Part shown: piece after piece, positions 49,210-60,772 of the stretch
Position numbering within the stretch: position 1 is the stretch's first letter
Layout: each line of letters opens with the position of its first letter
Translations under genes and position numbers: made by a program
The notes under the pieces: model-generated
Databases searched by the model: none
Told to the model about the DNA's origin: nothing
Seen by the model: only the letters and a program-made list of their open reading frames with translations
DNA from: Moniliophthora roreri
Taxonomy: Eukaryota; Basidiomycota; Agaricomycetes; Agaricales; Marasmiaceae
Length of the DNA: 64,000 nucleotides
Direction of reading: 5' to 3'
NCBI GenBank assembly: GCA_001466705.2
Contig: LATX02000182.1
Coordinates: 310,001-374,000, forward strand

Positions 49210-50107
49210 ATGAGATTCGACTTTACTCGAATTTGGGCCAAGATCAAACGTCAAAGGGTCACTATTCTTGTTACTGGAGTGGCAACCGCAGTGTTCACAG
49301 TCATTACGGGTTTCATCGAGGAGAAGGCTGGCAAGATTCTCACGGTGATAAGCGGCTTGGTTGGCATACTTGGAGCATATCTGTAAGGCCAAATGCCTCT
49401 TACACAATTTGCACCCTCATTGATCTTCTCCACAAACTGTTTAGCACTTTCTATGGTCGCGGAAAGAATCCTAGAAAACGGGATTCATTGCCGCTCACAC
49501 ACGGATGCTGCGTACCCGGGACCACCAGCCAGTCTCATCCGAAATAGTCTAGATCAGTCGCCACCAGATCCACCTAGAGCATCTTATTCTTCCACATCCT
49601 CAGATATAGCGTCAGCCACTATTCCGTAGGTGCACAAACGTGATTCTATGCATACCAGCTTACGCCTTCCACACCTTAGGGACGTCCATGGATCTTCGCA
49701 GGAATTAGTACCTCTTCGAACGCTGACATCGGACTCAACGCGGTCCGAGGAAATACTCGCGTCATATTTTGGGGAGCGACCTTCAATGCTACACGCAACG
49801 CTCAATCCTCCACATGCACCTCACAAACGGGGGGGAACCTTCAATAATGCCCTTGAGCAATTGAATCATTGGTGTCAGTTGAATGGTCGTAGAGCGATAT
49901 GGACACATCAACGCACTGGACCAGGTCATCAGAGTGAATGGGAATCGATTGTTCAGGGTAGGCCAACTTGTATTAATGTCCCGAACTTCACCAACATTAA
50001 CTGGTCCATTAGTGAATGAAACACGTAGTGTCGGGAGGGCTTCTCAAAAGCAAGAGTCAAAGCAGAAGGCGGCCGCAGAATTCCTTGAGACCATTGCGAT
50101 GAGATGA
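49210..50107 (+). pseudogene. Membrane-anchor/dsRBM paralogue A, frameshifted
   Basis: Four exons: 49210-49382, 49445-49625, 49680-49957 and 50013-50107. They match paralogue B at 58.3-59.2 kb exon by exon (173/173, 181/180, 278/272 and 95/95 nt). Exon 1 codes MRFDFTRIWAKIKRQR and two hydrophobic helices (VTILVTGVATAVFTVITGF and ILTVISGLVGILGAYL). Exons 3-4 code a dsRNA-binding motif: NNALEQLNHWCQLNGRR, GPGHQSEWESIV, and QKQESKQKAAAEFLETI. Exon 2 is one base out of frame relative to B near 49520. Translation from 49210 therefore stops at SQSHPK before the dsRBM. An ATG at 49393 inside intron 1 is in frame with the dsRBM part and could give a soluble form. It is either a pseudogene or a split gene. 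Confidence 0.65.
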
Positions 50108-50639
50108 GTCAGTATCACAGCACAATCACTTAATACTGTCTGCGAAACCTGTCAGTACTACTGGCACTTGATGACAGTAGGCCCTTCATCTTATTAAAAG
50201 GGCTAGAATCAGAGCAAATCGTAACGTAGCCTGTAAATCTCGGAGAACTAATGTGTATCGATTCACACATGAGATTCCAGGCTTTTAAAAACAGTGCTGC
50301 TTCACCGTGCGCTTGAACTACCTCTATTGTTAGAATAGATCCCTCAGTTCGTTCCATGATACCAATCGAAGTCGGACAATATCTTGGTTGGTTCTTCCCA
50401 GTCAACTAAAAGAAATCCGTACACAAAGCGCGTAATCTGCGTACAAGAGTATGTAGGAAAGTTACGAATTACAGTACTAAAGTGTTTCCGAGTCTCAGAA
50501 AGTCGTATCGACAACGAAGGTGTACAGACGTAGGATAAGAGCTAGTGGATACAAGTTTTTTTAGTAAGCTGCTCTTCAGTAGAGTGCAAACCGAATGAAT
50601 GAAAGATTAACATGACGCTACACTTCACCAAGTTTGTTT
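50108..50639. other. Spacer between paralogue A and TSC2
   Basis: About 530 bp with no supported gene. It lies between two convergent 3' ends. Confidence 0.45.
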
Positions 50640-53600
50640 TCAGAAAGCACCAGTAAAATCCCTAAACCTTCCTTGCTTCGAGATTTTGTCTTCCTCTTCT
50701 GCTCGTCCACCAACATCCGCGCTTCCTTCTGCACCCTCACCTCCCTTTTCAGCCTTCTCTTTCGCTTTTTGCTCGGCTTGCCGTCTTAACCTCTTGATAG
50801 CACCTAACCTCTCCTGCCAATTCGTTCTAACCTCTTCTCTGACAGTATCCCTCTCTGTCTTTGAGAACACATACGCAAACCAGTCCGCCAATAGTCCCAT
50901 TTGTCTGATCAAAGTTGGCAGACCCTCCCCGCTCACAAGAGCTCCGTCTCCAGGAATTGGCGCGAATTCGCCCATTCCTTCGCACCGCTGCACCGAAACA
51001 CGGAAATACTCGTTCTCATGCAAGTTATTCGAAAACGCAGATATAACTCCCAACGAATGCGGCTCGATAACGATGTTGATGAACTGGAATTGGGTGCTGA
51101 GTGTGTCAAATCTGTACGGATGGCCAGAGTCGTTCCAAACGATACGAACATAATCATTTCCGATGTGTCGTTTCTTGAAGACAGATCCGGGGTCATCGGG
51201 ATGGTTTGGCATCATTGTGGCGACGTGGTACAAGATCTGCCCGATGTCGTCCCACCACGCATAGGCATAGTCTCCGTCTTCGTCTGGGTTCAGGCCTCCT
51301 GCGTAGACATCAATTTGGCCTCGGAGATCGATGAGTCTGCCCAGTCCCTCGAGAAAGCGCGTGTAAGCTGGGGAGCCATGGGTATTTCGAAGAATGTCAG
51401 ACTCGTGGTCTTGGGATGGTGCAACGTAAAGAACGCCAACTTTATGAGTGTCGATAACGGGCATACGGTCAAGAATGGTGAAGAAGCGGGTAGTAAGAGA
51501 CGGATCGACGAGGAGGCGGACATTACGATGGTACGGATACGGCGAGAGTTGAAGAGCGAGGAATGCAGGGTCAATCTTGACTTCCTTCCTTCGCTGAGAT
51601 GGGGCAGTCCGAGACCACACATAGCCTGTGATGGGATCCGGACGGAGTGCGGGATCCTCCTCTCCCGTCTCAGAGAATAGCTTCTCAATGTTCTCGTCGT
51701 GTTGCTAGAAAGCGATCAGTATTTCTGCCATCGGACTCGGCGAAACAGTTACCTCTGGGCCCAATTCTTCGTCTGTGTTGTTGATCGGACGAGGTCCTCC
51801 ATCTCTGTCCATGAGCATACCGGTCCTGACACTGTTGACTTCAGCCTCGAAATTTGATCCATGATGAAAATGTGCCTCACGTCAGATAGTCCGGCTGGCA
51901 CTCTCCAGGGCCCACATGCGGCACATTTTCTACCCTACCCAAGAATTTTGTGTATCCACTTGGTCGTCTGGACAGCACTTCTACCCAACCACTTTTGGGT
52001 AGCGTTCGAATAGTGACGATGGAGTTGCCCTGGAGCCATGTTTTCTCCGTTACCACTTGCCCTGAAGATGCACCAGTGGAAGATGAACCAGAACCCGAAC
52101 TGCCTTCTGGTGGGGACGGGAGTTTATGTGTGTTGAACACCACGTCTCCCAGAACGCTCTTTGAAGGCCTCGGATCCGCAGTGGCATACGTATACCTTGC
52201 TAACCAGTCGAAAGCTACTTCTGTCGCATCGTCGACCTCGCCCTCACCTTCTGCTCCCCACGGTCCGATAGCAGCAGGTGCTGACGACTCAGAAGAACCT
52301 GCTGAGTTGGCTAGTAGCACTTGGTGAGCTATGTACCGCACATGCTTGCAAACAAGTCATTGGTTTAGGAAAGGTGTGTCACTGTAATGGATGCCTTACT
52401 CACTTTTGGTCTGTCCTCCAGCTTGACAGCTAAGAACCACACATATACTACATGGTAGGACAAGATTCGAACATGCTGGGACAATGCCCAGGAAATCTCC
52501 GCTTCTTCGTCACTCCCCCTCTTTTCTCTGTCTCGATGGTTAGAGCCAGAGTTCCTGGTCGGCGAGTCGGCACCTTTGACGACACGATTGTGTACCTGAA
52601 GATACTTCAGCGCAACCCCAAACACCAACTTGAACTCCGCCTCTGTGAAGGAGGTCTCATATAATGACTTGACGGCTCCAACAAGCATGAGGAATCCGAG
52701 AACTTGGACGGCTACACGGGGAGACGATAGCGACATGGACTGGGAGAGCTTTTCCAAGATACCTTCAGTTACCGACCGTCAGCATAGGAGAGAACCGGTA
52801 AAGATAAGATCGACCTTTTAGTGCCCTTCCTAATCCTGGTGCCCCTAGTTCAACGACAGCTAGACCAAGGCCTTGAAGGGCCGTGATAACAGGCCGTTCT
52901 CGAGTTGAGGAGAGTATGGAAGAGAGAGCTGATCATCAGTGTTAACAGGAATGAACTCGCCCGAGGAAACGCAGGGCTTTACCTTCAACCAGCAGTCTCC
53001 TTATTCCGAGATCAAAGCATCTTTTATATCCGATAAGCACATGGAGGGTATGAAGCGCTAGATGATGAGCATCGCGAGGTCTTAGCATGGGTGGAAGTAT
53101 AGGGCCAGTCTTCATAGAACTGGTCGTCGTTATGTCTGGATTCGTCCCTACGCTGCTGCTGGGCAGACCCGCTATAGTTGAGGTGCCGGGAATATCTGCA
53201 AGAAACGAAGCCAGATTTCCATCGATCACACCAGTCGATAGGTAGGAAACAAATCCGGGGAAAACGCTTCGTGTTTTGGGTCCACAGAACAGGTGTTTGT
53301 TCCTGAGCTGAGACGGCAAATGAACGAGAATGTATCCCACCAGTTCCCACTCTTTCGATTCTCGCAAAAGTACGAGTATGGCTTTCAGATAGAGGGATAT
53401 GCGGAGAATTTGAGGAGAGAGTTCTGTCGAAGTAGCCGACGTTGGTACCGATGGCTCACGAGAGATTGGGTGTGTGGGCGCCGTCGGGGAAACCGGATCG
53501 GTTTGTGAAGTGGGCAAAGTCGCATCGGGGGAGTAAACGGAAAGACATGCAGATGGTTTGCATATATCATTTGATTCCAAAGTGAAAGGTAAGCTAGACG

Positions 53601-56600
53601 ATGTCTCTGGGAGCGTCCAAAGCATCTCGGATTTTCTCTCAGTCTCTTTTCGTGGGAGTTGGGTATACGAAGGGAGTATAGGAGGTTGCATGGGATGCGG
53701 CGTTTGGGGGTGAGATGGATGGTTAGTGAAAGTAAATGTCGTCCGCCTGACTCTCGACCGACTCCTGCTGGCGCTCCTGTTGACACTACCTCCAGTCGAG
53801 GCCCATCCACTTCTTGTCTTTCCTTTCTCTTTTGGGCGAGTATTCACACGACGCAATTCGGATACCGCGTCCGATGCATGTGAAGAACGAGCTCGTCCCC
53901 GCTCCAGATGATCTTCTGAGTTGGAGTACCCAAGTCCCCACTGTGGCTCCTCTCGATCCCTGCCGTTCTCGCGGTCTGTACTCTCTTCTTGCGCGTGCCT
54001 CACGTCTTTGTCTGTATTGGTTCGCCCGATAATACTCCCTAGAGATTGAATGTTTCCTTCAATATCAGATACCACATAAAGTTTGTGGTCGCGGTCTGCA
54101 CGAAGTCGCAAGTAAAACTGTAGGATAGTCAACTTAACGCGTGTTGAGGTAGAATGAAGAGGTGAAAGGAGAGTAATGAGGCGGTCGTGGATTGTGTGAA
54201 TAGTGTTCAGAAGAGGATTCGATTGGGGCGCATCTAAGGCTTTCGTTTCACAACCTACTTCTGGAGTAGGACGGGGTGCATCCTCCTGCTTGGGCATTGC
54301 ATCGACCTCGTTAGGATCTACAACCGTACTCGTGGTTTGGGCCAAACCCACGGAGGCAGGTAAGCGAACACCAAGACTCGCGTAGCCTGAAAATGCCAGC
54401 TCCACAAAGACCTCTATCAGCGCGCTGACTGCCAAAAGATTCGAAGGCGTATACGGCGCTGCAGGTACCTCTTTGTCCTCGATATCATTTTCGAAAACAT
54501 TCCCCAGATTTGAGGAAGAAGAAATAGCGGCAGGTGTTGGCACTGGGTCAACGGCCACCCCACGCAGTGAGATACTTCCACTACGGTTTCGCCTACTGCT
54601 GTGTTCTGGATCTCCGCCTCCGGAGAGGGAGTTGAGCAGAGACATGACACTTGGCATTTGTGGTCCCCTCTCTACACCCTCGGAGCCTCCTCCCTCCTCA
54701 CGGGTATGACTGACACTCTGGCCAGCAACTCTAGATAGATGAATACTTGCTGGAGTAGGTGTGGTTACCCCACCTCCCACCTCCTCGTCTCCAGAGTCGT
54801 CATCATCGGATATTTCGGCCGATGCAGCTGTGTCCAGCAGGGTCTGCAAGAACGACCGCATGCTGGTATCCTCTGGCGCTTTCAAAGAAGACACACACTC
54901 CACACACCGCAAAACGATTTCCTGTCCAACCAATTTCCACCCTGCTCCCAGCTCTCGATCCGTTTTCGCTTTTCCACCTCGAAGGAACTGCAAGATGAGG
55001 TCTGCTAGAGGTCGTCTGTATCGAGGCATATCACGGATACTCTCGTGAACCTCTTTCAAAGCTGACATGACTGCGCGCTTTGTTTTTCGTTTGCCTTTGG
55101 AGGCGAGGATACTCTGGTTATTGGTTTCCCTCGATCCGAAAAAGATGACTTTCCAACGACCGAGCCAGCCTTCGGAATCTTCATCGATTTCATCTTCGCT
55201 GAGACGAATACTGGAGACGAGTTGTCTGCCGACTCCTGCAGGTGAAAGTTCGCTCTGATCACTCATGAGCTGGATCAAGAGCGCCGAATCGGCATCTCGC
55301 ATGTTGTAGGGCGCCAATCGATGGAGAAGAGTCGTGGTCAATGGCGGTATGAGGTTTACCGTGTTCGTGGGCGTGGTCGATTGGGAAAGATTGGAACCCG
55401 TGGAGATGGGGAGATCACGAGCCAATATCGTACAGAGAATGCGGAGAGAAAGCGTAGGAGCGTTCTGGGGAGATGGGGAGGTGAGAGGAATGATGTAGGG
55501 TGTGCCTGGTAAGCCGGTACTGGACAAGAAGTCAGCTTCAGGTGTGGCGGGAGGTGGGAGTAAGGACATACATGTATCCGGCTAACTCGTATATTACTTC
55601 ACCGACGACCATCGCTTCATCTTCTTCTAGTCCCCCACCATCGCCTTCGTTTCCGCTGTCTTCACCCGAATATTCTTCGCGCAAATCAAGCTCCTGGAGC
55701 ACATCTTTCATGATTCCGGCCAACTCTTCCAAAACCTTTTCTTGCACTTCCATCGGAACCCCTTCTGGTACAAGGGCCCAAGTCCTGGCACATTTCTTCA
55801 ATGGTTTCACCCATCTTCCAGCGTCCCATCCAACGCCCCCTGTGGCTGTAGTCCAAGTGAACTGCTGGTCAAGAGGTAGATTCGGCAAGTTTGTCGGTGC
55901 CCCGCTGTATGTATAAGATACTGAGGATTGTCGAGCAATATATAATCGAACAAGCCGGGTTGCCAGCGTTTGTCGGATGTGCGTTCGAAGGGCTCGCAAG
56001 GCACCAATGGTGACTGTCGGAGTCTGAGGGTCCGGAGACAAACACGATACAAGAATGTTCATGCATGTCGTCGGATATGAGCCCGAAAACAATGACTGTA
56101 GTGTCTCTTGTATCCGTTTTTCGTGACCTCCGCCGGCACTTCCGGTAAAGGAAGCGGTCAATCGGGGAAGGGGAGTAACACATCTGGCCAACGCTGTGAA
56201 TAGAAGTGATAGAATACTTTGGAGAATTTGTGGAGAAGATAGCGAAGGTAAGAGATTGTGCAGATAGGACAGGTATAGATCCAATGCCAACTCCGTTGAA
56301 TGGCTGGTCAAGAGGTATAATCGTGAATAAAGGTTTAATTGTCTCATCTGAATGTCTGCTATGCGAGCAATCACTGCTGTGTTGGAAGTGATTGCGTTTA
56401 GGAATTCGCATAGGATTTTGATACTCCGTTCGCGCTCGACATCCTCGCTTTCGTGATGGTGATTGGATGATGAGGATATGCTCGGCGTCGCCGCGTTTAT
56501 AATCGTCGTCGTCCCCGTCGTCGCTGCTGATGCCTTGTCCAAACCAAAAAACGCCGACTCGATCCATTCCTTTAGTAATCCGACAACGTTCTCCTCGATT

Positions 56601-57067
56601 CCCAATAACTCCGAGCCCCATTTTGTCACTGCCCGCAGTGCTTTGAATTCCGGTTCCCAAAGTGGTCGTTCCCAGTCGCCACCTACGAAAAAACTAATCA
56701 CCACCATCCTATCTGCGATACTCCAGCTCCCAAAATCACATTCGGCATTCTCACAGTACGCAGCGAGTATGTCGTATCCGGTACATCTGACTGATATTGG
56801 GCTTTTTGCATTGCATAACGTGCTTAGCAAGGCGAAGAGGACGTGGATTGAAGGTAATGGAGAAAAAGCAGGGAGAACTGCGGCTAGTTGACGCGCTGTA
56901 CTGAGAGATGGTACTGATGGTGGTAGAAGAGACTGGATGAGCGTATGCACGTCGTGAACTTCATCAGACTGGGGCATGAAAAGGTGGGAGTAGTTTGTAG
57001 AAGAGAATTCACGGCAGCATGTCCAAAATAGTTTAGCGTTCAGCCTAGACGCCCAACATCTCGTCAC
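50640..57067 (-). CDS. TSC2: Tuberin (TSC2) homologue, Rheb GTPase-activating protein
   Basis: Large scaffold whose C-terminal RapGAP-like domain switches off Rheb and so restrains TORC1. The N-terminal helical-repeat region is coded at 55.5-57.0 kb. A long Ser/Pro/acid-rich middle exon (55569 down to 52942) includes the tuberin-type DSALLIQLMSDQSELSPAG region and low-complexity linkers. The GAP domain near 51.6-50.9 kb reads KVGVLYVAPSQ, ILRNTHGSPAYTRFLEGLG, DYAYAWWDDIGQILYHVATM, then KKRHIGNDYVRIVWNDSG with the catalytic Asn-thumb region, and FQFINIVIEPHS. It ends DFTGAF at TGA 50640-50642. ATG 57065-57067 is the longest start. ATG 56975-56977 (MPQSDEVHDV) is an equally likely start, 30 codons shorter. 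It is flanked by the inverted membrane/dsRBM pair. Confidence 0.88.
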
Positions 57068-57711
57068 CCTTGCTCATTGCATGCATGCATGACTCCTGAA
57101 CGGCACCAGGCTTGCTTGGATCTTCATTTCGTCGTGTTTACTCATTACTAATACATTCCAGAAAGTTGTTTTGGGTGGCTCGTCGGCACTCATTGAATAT
57201 GACTCGAAGATCAAATGGAATGCTGCGCGGCGGGTGGGCGTTCAGGCGTTCAGGTTTCCAGCCGCAAACTTTTCTTCCGAGTCTCTACAGCTTGATTTAC
57301 AGCTAACCAAATAATGGTAGGCCGCTTTGCAAAAGCCTTCTGAAATCTCACATCATTCTGGTTACAGCAAGACTGCCAGTATTACTTTGCTGGTTCGGTG
57401 GGTATAGGGGATACATGGTTGAGTGTAAACAATTTTACTCTAGCGTCTGTGGAGTGCACACGTGTGTTATGGCATTCGGGCTTTGTGGGTGCTTGGCGCT
57501 TGGACTGAGTCGATTAGTCGTCAGATGTGTCAAGTGCTAGAACGGCCTACGATTATTTGGTTAGCTGTAAAGTCAGCAATGCCGAGACTGATCAGGAAGC
57601 CGTCGGCAATGCCAACGCAATATCAGGGCCGCTGTACGTGTCCTCAACCCTTGGGTCAGGGAACAGCAATGCCAAAATAGATTTGACACTCCTTTTTCTC
57701 GTAGAACGAGG
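57068..57711. other. Upstream flank of TSC2
   Basis: About 640 bp without a supported gene. Overlapping plus-strand frames at 57462-57760 show no motif. Confidence 0.4.
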
Positions 57712-58086
57712 TTGGCATTGGGGAGCCCTGATGGTGGTGGTGATGGACTTGAAGATGTGAGGGAAGATGTGAGGCTCCTTCAGCTTATGAGGAGTAGTAA
57801 TCCACCGGATATGGACAATATGCTGGACATCATAAATCTCACCAGTTGCCCAAGAGAGATGGATAAAGTGGGTATGAGAGGCTTGTACGAATTCATGAAA
57901 TTGGTGGATACCAGCCAGGAGATCTTTTCCCGTGAGGCAAAGGCCATATCAGAGATGATAGATAGAGTCTTGCCCTGCCTGGGTTCCACTGCCAACGAAG
58001 AGGATAAAGACACATTGGTGACCATGGTGACAGAGCTGAGAGATTTGTGTAACATGTGCACAGACGACAAGGTCATTCGAGGATGA
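57712..58086 (+). CDS. Hypothetical small helical protein (orphan frame)
   Basis: I do not recognise it. A 124-codon plus-strand frame has a composition unlike the chance frames nearby: amphipathic and acidic, with LLQLMRSSNPPDMDNMLDII, GLYEFMKLVDTSQEIFSREA and ISEMIDRVLPCLG. It ends DDKVIRG at TGA 58084-58086. The start is uncertain. A TTTTTCTCGTAG acceptor-like site at about 57695-57706 suggests it is the last exon of a spliced gene. The base usage (many ATG, GAG and AGG codons) differs from the housekeeping genes. It could be a lineage-specific protein or an exon of a decayed one. It lies between the TSC2 start and the 3' end of paralogue B. Confidence 0.35.
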   Translation: MALGSPDGGGDGLEDVREDVRLLQLMRSSNPPDMDNMLDIINLTSCPREMDKVGMRGLYEFMKLVDTSQEIFSREAKAISEMIDRVLPCLGSTANEEDKDTLVTMVTELRDLCNMCTDDKVIRG

Positions 58087-58297
58087 AGAGGTTGTGTAGT
58101 CTATTCTTCACTCTGTCGGTATTGTACATGATTTTGGCCCCACGACAACAGCTGTTTCTTCGAGTCCGGGGTAATAGGTGGCGCGGCGCGCGACCACGGA
58201 CTTGATTTGACGATACTTCACATACATTTGAAGCTATTTGGGCTTACACTGGATGAAAGGAGAAGTTCTTCGCGGTGCCGTTATATTGGTGCTTCAA

Positions 58298-59182
58298 TTA
58301 TTCCGCCCCAACAGCCCTGAGGAGTTCTGCAGCGGCATTCTGCCTTGATTCTTGCTTCTGAAACCCCCTTCGTACACTGCGTATTTCATCCACTGATAAT
58401 ACCAGTCACTTGAAATCCAAGAAGCAGTGGTGCAGGATGACTCACCCTCAACAATTGATTCCCATTCACTCTGATGATGAGGTCCAGTGAAATTAGACAT
58501 CCACGTCACTCTACGACCATTGGATTGGCACCAATGGTTTAGATGCTCAAGGGCATTGTTGAAGACTTGCTTCTGTTTGGTAGGAGAATGTAGAGAATTG
58601 GACGTCATGGCGTATGGCCTGGGTGATCGTTCTCCAGAATACGACACTAACGTTTCCTGAGATTCTGACGCGGTGATTCGAGGAGACGTTTCCTCTTGCG
58701 ACAACACATTAACGTCTCTGCGATGCGGAAGCTGTAAGATGTGCGTCTATGATCAAGAACATGGACGTACGAAATGACGGTCGAATTGCTGTCCTCGGAC
58801 AACAAAGGATATGATTCATCTGAATCCGATGGCGATTGGTTTGAATCGCTAAGGCTCGCGGATGCTTGTCCAGGGAGCTCAGCACCGTAAGGATGTGTAA
58901 GAGGCAGTAATTCCTGCTCCTTGTTGTTTCGTCTCTGGTCACGAAAAGTGCTGGAACCCAAAGAATCAATGAACAGAAGTTTGTGCAAAGATGTGGACGC
59001 TTGACTCACAAGTATGCTCCAAGTATTGCAAGTAAGCCTCCTATCACTGTGAGGATCTTGCCGATTTTGTCGTCAACTATTCCGGTCGCAACTGTGAATA
59101 CTGCCACCACAACCCCAATAATGAAGAGAATAAACTTTCGGCGTTTCAACTTGGCCCAAATTCGAGTAGAGTCGAATTTCAT
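58298..59182 (-). CDS. Membrane-anchored dsRNA-binding-motif protein, paralogue B
   Basis: Four exons (59010-59182, 58771-58950, 58446-58717 and 58298-58392) sum to 720 nt, or 239 residues, in a clean frame. Exon 1 codes MKFDSTRIWAKLKRRK, then two hydrophobic helices (ILFIIGVVVAVFTVATGIV and ILTVIGGLLAILGAY) separated by a short charged loop. Exon 2 is a Ser/Asp-rich linker (SDSNQSPSDSDESYPLLSED). Exons 3-4 code a C-terminal double-stranded-RNA-binding motif. Helix 1 is NNALEHLNHWCQSNGRR. The GPHHQSEWESIVEVDEIRSV strands follow. Helix 2 is KQESRQNAAAELLRAVGAE. Both domain ends are intact. The positively charged N-terminus and helix pair predict a membrane hairpin. Function is unknown; a role in handling dsRNA at a membrane is inference. 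Paralogue A lies 8.2 kb away in inverted orientation. Confidence 0.78.
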
Positions 59183-59743
59183 GTCTGCCGGGTAAAAGGT
59201 CCAAGAGTCCTCTGTCGCCGAGTTTCATTTATATATGGGTGGCGCACACTTTCCCAGGTCAAAATCCATGCGCAGGCATTCTTCTAGTGACGTGAAAGTG
59301 AACATGAGAACCCTCAATCTCACAGCGTGGACCCACAATGTGTCTTCTTTGGCGCGCAAACAGGGACTTTTGTATTGAACGTAACTTTTTGCCATCCATT
59401 TAGAAGCCCAAGATGCACCGCATGTAAAGCTGTATGAGCTGAGGCTATACACTGGAAGCAGTAAGATTAGTGACAGAACTATAAAGGCTGTGCTTTGAGC
59501 AGACCTTGCACTGGCTTGATTTATTGTAGGTGACGATGCCCACGCTGCGCTGCATAAGCGCACACATAGTGAGCTTTCTAAGTAGCTATCTCTGGGTAAA
59601 GAAAGGAATTCAGCGTGCACGGTACGAATGGTGACCTGTGAAGATGTGAAGATGGGAAGCTTGGGTTCACTTCGGGCGCAGCCGTTGTCATCCGTCATTA
59701 CTAAAGTGGATAGAATAAAACTATCACCTTGTTCACCTTCGTC
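59183..59743. other. Divergent spacer between paralogue B and SFT2
   Basis: 560 bp without a supported gene; it should hold both promoters. Overlapping minus-strand frames at 59225-59698 show no motif. Confidence 0.4.
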
Positions 59744-60682
59744 ATGGCCTCCTCAACCGAACAAAACTTCCGCAGCAATCTCTCTCAATTTGCTTGGGCT
59801 AGAGGCGTTACAGACGATTCGGCGCAACACTCTCAACAACCTGCTCAATCCGGAAACGCATTCTCTCGGTTTTACAACACCGTCGCGGGAGATTACGTTC
59901 CTCTACGATCCAGTGAACGTTCAAATGAGGAGGAAGCTTGGTTTGCTCTGTCTAGATGGGAGAGGTACGTGTTTCGTTCTATTCGAATCATTGCTAACTA
60001 AGGATACACCTACAGATTATTGGGATTCGGGGCCTGCCTCGTAGGAGCGGCGGTCTGCTTTTTTGTCGCCTTTTTGACCATGATGCGGTATGTGACAAAG
60101 TAATAGGTCTCGAAGCCTGCATATTGAACGAACTCTGGTCATAGCCCATCTAAATTTGCCCTGGCCTTCAGGTGAAGATGACCTTTTTTCGAAGGACACG
60201 CAAGACCAGCTGATGTATCCATTCCGCAGTCTGGGCAGTTTGCTGGTCATGCTTGGGTATGGACTCCCCATTTCGCCAGTCCTCCGCCATCTCATACCCT
60301 TCCTTAGCTTTTCAGTATTAATCGGACCCATAAACCACCTCAAACATCTAGTCTCAAAGGAACGACTACCATTTACATTCATCTATTTCTTGAGCCTTGG
60401 GCTAACGCTCTATTTCTCCCTTGGAGTGAGTTCATTATCACAGTGATTGTATTCCTGATTAACACACCCGTTCCAGCTTCATTCGTTCCTTGGCTCATTA
60501 ATCAGTGGTATTGTGCAGGTACGTAGCTCATTCCTGCTACGCTGACGTGGAACCGACCAGAAATCTCTTAGATTGTCGCACTAGTGGCCTACGTATTGGC
60601 ATATTTCCCGGGTGGAACGCAAACCCTCAGGATGGGAGGATCACTTGCCCTACGCGGCGCTGGCAGCCTCCTACCTCGTTAG
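59744..60682 (+). CDS. SFT2: SFT2-family vesicle transport protein
   Basis: Golgi membrane protein involved in fusion of retrograde, endosome-derived vesicles. ATG 59744-59746 starts [18 protein letters not shown] with a polar N-terminus. After an intron comes a first helix, [28 protein letters not shown] and LGSLL follow, then [20 protein letters not shown], the family signature. Later helices are [19 protein letters not shown] and, after a further intron, [17 protein letters not shown]. It ends RGAGSLLPR at TAG 60680-60682. Six or seven very short exons are needed and those near 60110-60300 are by eye. The 3' end converges on Nup192 with about 90 bp between stops. Confidence 0.85.
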
Positions 60683-60772
60683 CAGCGGAAATATATATAT
60701 TACTATATATCACGGGAATTTTTGGGGGATACTCATTGTACAACATATCCTAAGGAGAATCATCATGAACTA

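Noticed and set aside
50901..51680. A 259-codon plus-strand frame
   Set aside because: Antisense to the TSC2 GAP-domain exons, which match a known family residue by residue.
55869..56660. A 263-codon minus-strand frame overlapping TSC2
   Set aside because: Alternative frame on the same strand as the TSC2 N-terminal exon; it lacks family features.
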